Of a stretch of DNA of 23,320 nt, positions 22,966 to 23,320 are shown piece after piece. The DNA lies in assembly GCA_001275005.1 (NCBI GenBank), contig JWZX01001484.1:1-23320 (forward strand), read 5' to 3'. Source of the stretch: Chrysochromulina tobinii (Eukaryota; Haptophyta; Prymnesiales; Chrysochromulinaceae). The notes under the pieces are model-generated. The model made no database searches. It was not told the origin of the DNA and was given only the letters and a program-made list of their open reading frames with translations. Every line of letters starts with the position of its first letter. Position 1 is the stretch's first letter. A program made the translations under genes and the position numbers.

Positions 22966-23320
22966 CTAGCAGGCTGTGCATGAGGCTGGGGCGCCCGCTC
23001 CTGCCGCCAGTGAGGCTGGCAAAACCATGGTAAGCCCCACGATGAACTTGTTGGCGACCATCCGGGCGAGCTCCGCGGTGCGCATCGAGTAACCGATCTC
23101 ATTGTCGTACCAGGCGTAGATTTTGACCATGTTGCCCATGACGACCATCGTGCTCTCCGCGTCCACGATCGTGGAGCGCGTGTCGTTGTTGTAGTCGGTC
23201 GACACGAGAGGCTTCTCCTCGTAGCCTAGGATGTCGCCGTGCTCAGCGGTCGCGGCGAGAGGCATGCCTGGTGCGGCAGCCTCCTTGAGAAGGCGGTTGA
23301 CTTCCTCCGCGCTCGTCTCG
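22966..23320 (-). CDS. glyceraldehyde-3-phosphate dehydrogenase, C-terminal part (partial)
   Basis: The frame enters from the window edge and ends at the TAG at 22966-22968. It gives about 117 residues of the GAPDH catalytic domain: [71 protein letters not shown]. The YDNE-x-GYS segment is the family's C-terminal signature near the active site. The enzyme catalyses the NAD(P)-linked oxidation of glyceraldehyde-3-phosphate; the catalytic Cys and the coenzyme-selecting N-terminus lie outside the window, so cytosolic and plastid forms cannot be told apart. After ELARMVANK there are about 26 extra, mostly hydrophobic and small residues ending CTAC; this is longer than usual and may be an intron read-through or a real tail. 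Confidence 0.93.
   Translation of the reverse strand, partial: ETSAEEVNRLLKEAAAPGMPLAATAEHGDILGYEEKPLVSTDYNNDTRSTIVDAESTMVVMGNMVKIYAWYDNEIGYSMRTAELARMVANKFIVGLTMVLPASLAAGAGAPASCTAC

Noticed and set aside
1-23320. CRISPR array, insertion sequence, rRNA or tRNA
   Set aside because: No regularly spaced repeat array, transposase, terminal inverted repeats or tRNA-like cloverleaf was seen; the tandem repeats present are short coding or UTR minisatellites.

Overview
The window looks like nuclear DNA of a GC-rich unicellular eukaryotic alga with a complex (secondary) plastid. The best guess is a haptophyte or a similar chromalveolate-type alga, but nothing here fixes the species. Eukaryote-only genes (p31comet/MAD2L1BP-like, PP2A B56-like plus an AGC-type kinase, TLS1/HCA59-like, COX6B, CCCH-WW) sit beside a sigma-70 factor with an N-terminal leader. 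That combination is expected for a nuclear genome supplying a plastid RNA polymerase. Genes are dense (about 13 in 23 kb), have few introns, and the two introns I can reconstruct are short (111 and 146 nt), both starting GTGCGC.

Layout. 171-944 (+): alpha/beta-hydrolase lipase-like protein. 1101-2456 (+): unrecognised Ala-rich protein whose stop codon lies in a 36-bp tandem repeat. 2927-3865 (-): p31comet-like HORMA protein, head-to-head with 3969-7502 (+), a 1177-aa protein with two duplicated VP-x-PG modules, an IQ motif and a long coiled coil. 7982-10033 (-): ABCB-type half transporter, head-to-head with 10157-11116 (+), a patatin-like lipase. 11460-12425 (-): TLS1/HCA59-like splicing-associated protein, head-to-head with 12810-13219 (+), a two-exon COX6B. 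13773-17312 (-): a single ORF carrying a PP2A B56-like helical repeat domain followed by a PDK1-like kinase domain. 17841-19196 (-): plastid sigma factor, head-to-head with 19424-20326 (+), a multi-pass membrane protein. 20502-22280 (+): CCCH zinc-finger/WW-domain RNA-binding protein. 22966-23320 (-): the 3' end of a GAPDH gene cut by the window edge.

The genes do not form an operon or one pathway. They cover cell-cycle checkpoint control, signalling, lipid metabolism and transport, mRNA processing, respiration, glycolysis and plastid transcription. The arrangement is strongly alternating: four head-to-head pairs with 103-384 bp between start codons, and tail-to-tail spacers of about 0.3-0.7 kb. 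Several of those spacers hold perfect 8-10 bp inverted repeats.

The most interesting object is the B56-kinase fusion: a phosphatase-targeting module and a kinase in one polypeptide. The kinase lacks the HRD arginine and also the usual activation-loop phospho-serine. Other points worth checking are the recurrent 3' hairpins, a perfect 24-bp palindrome with two G-boxes inside the patatin gene, the in-frame 111-nt intron in TLS1, and the altered -35-reading helix of the sigma factor.
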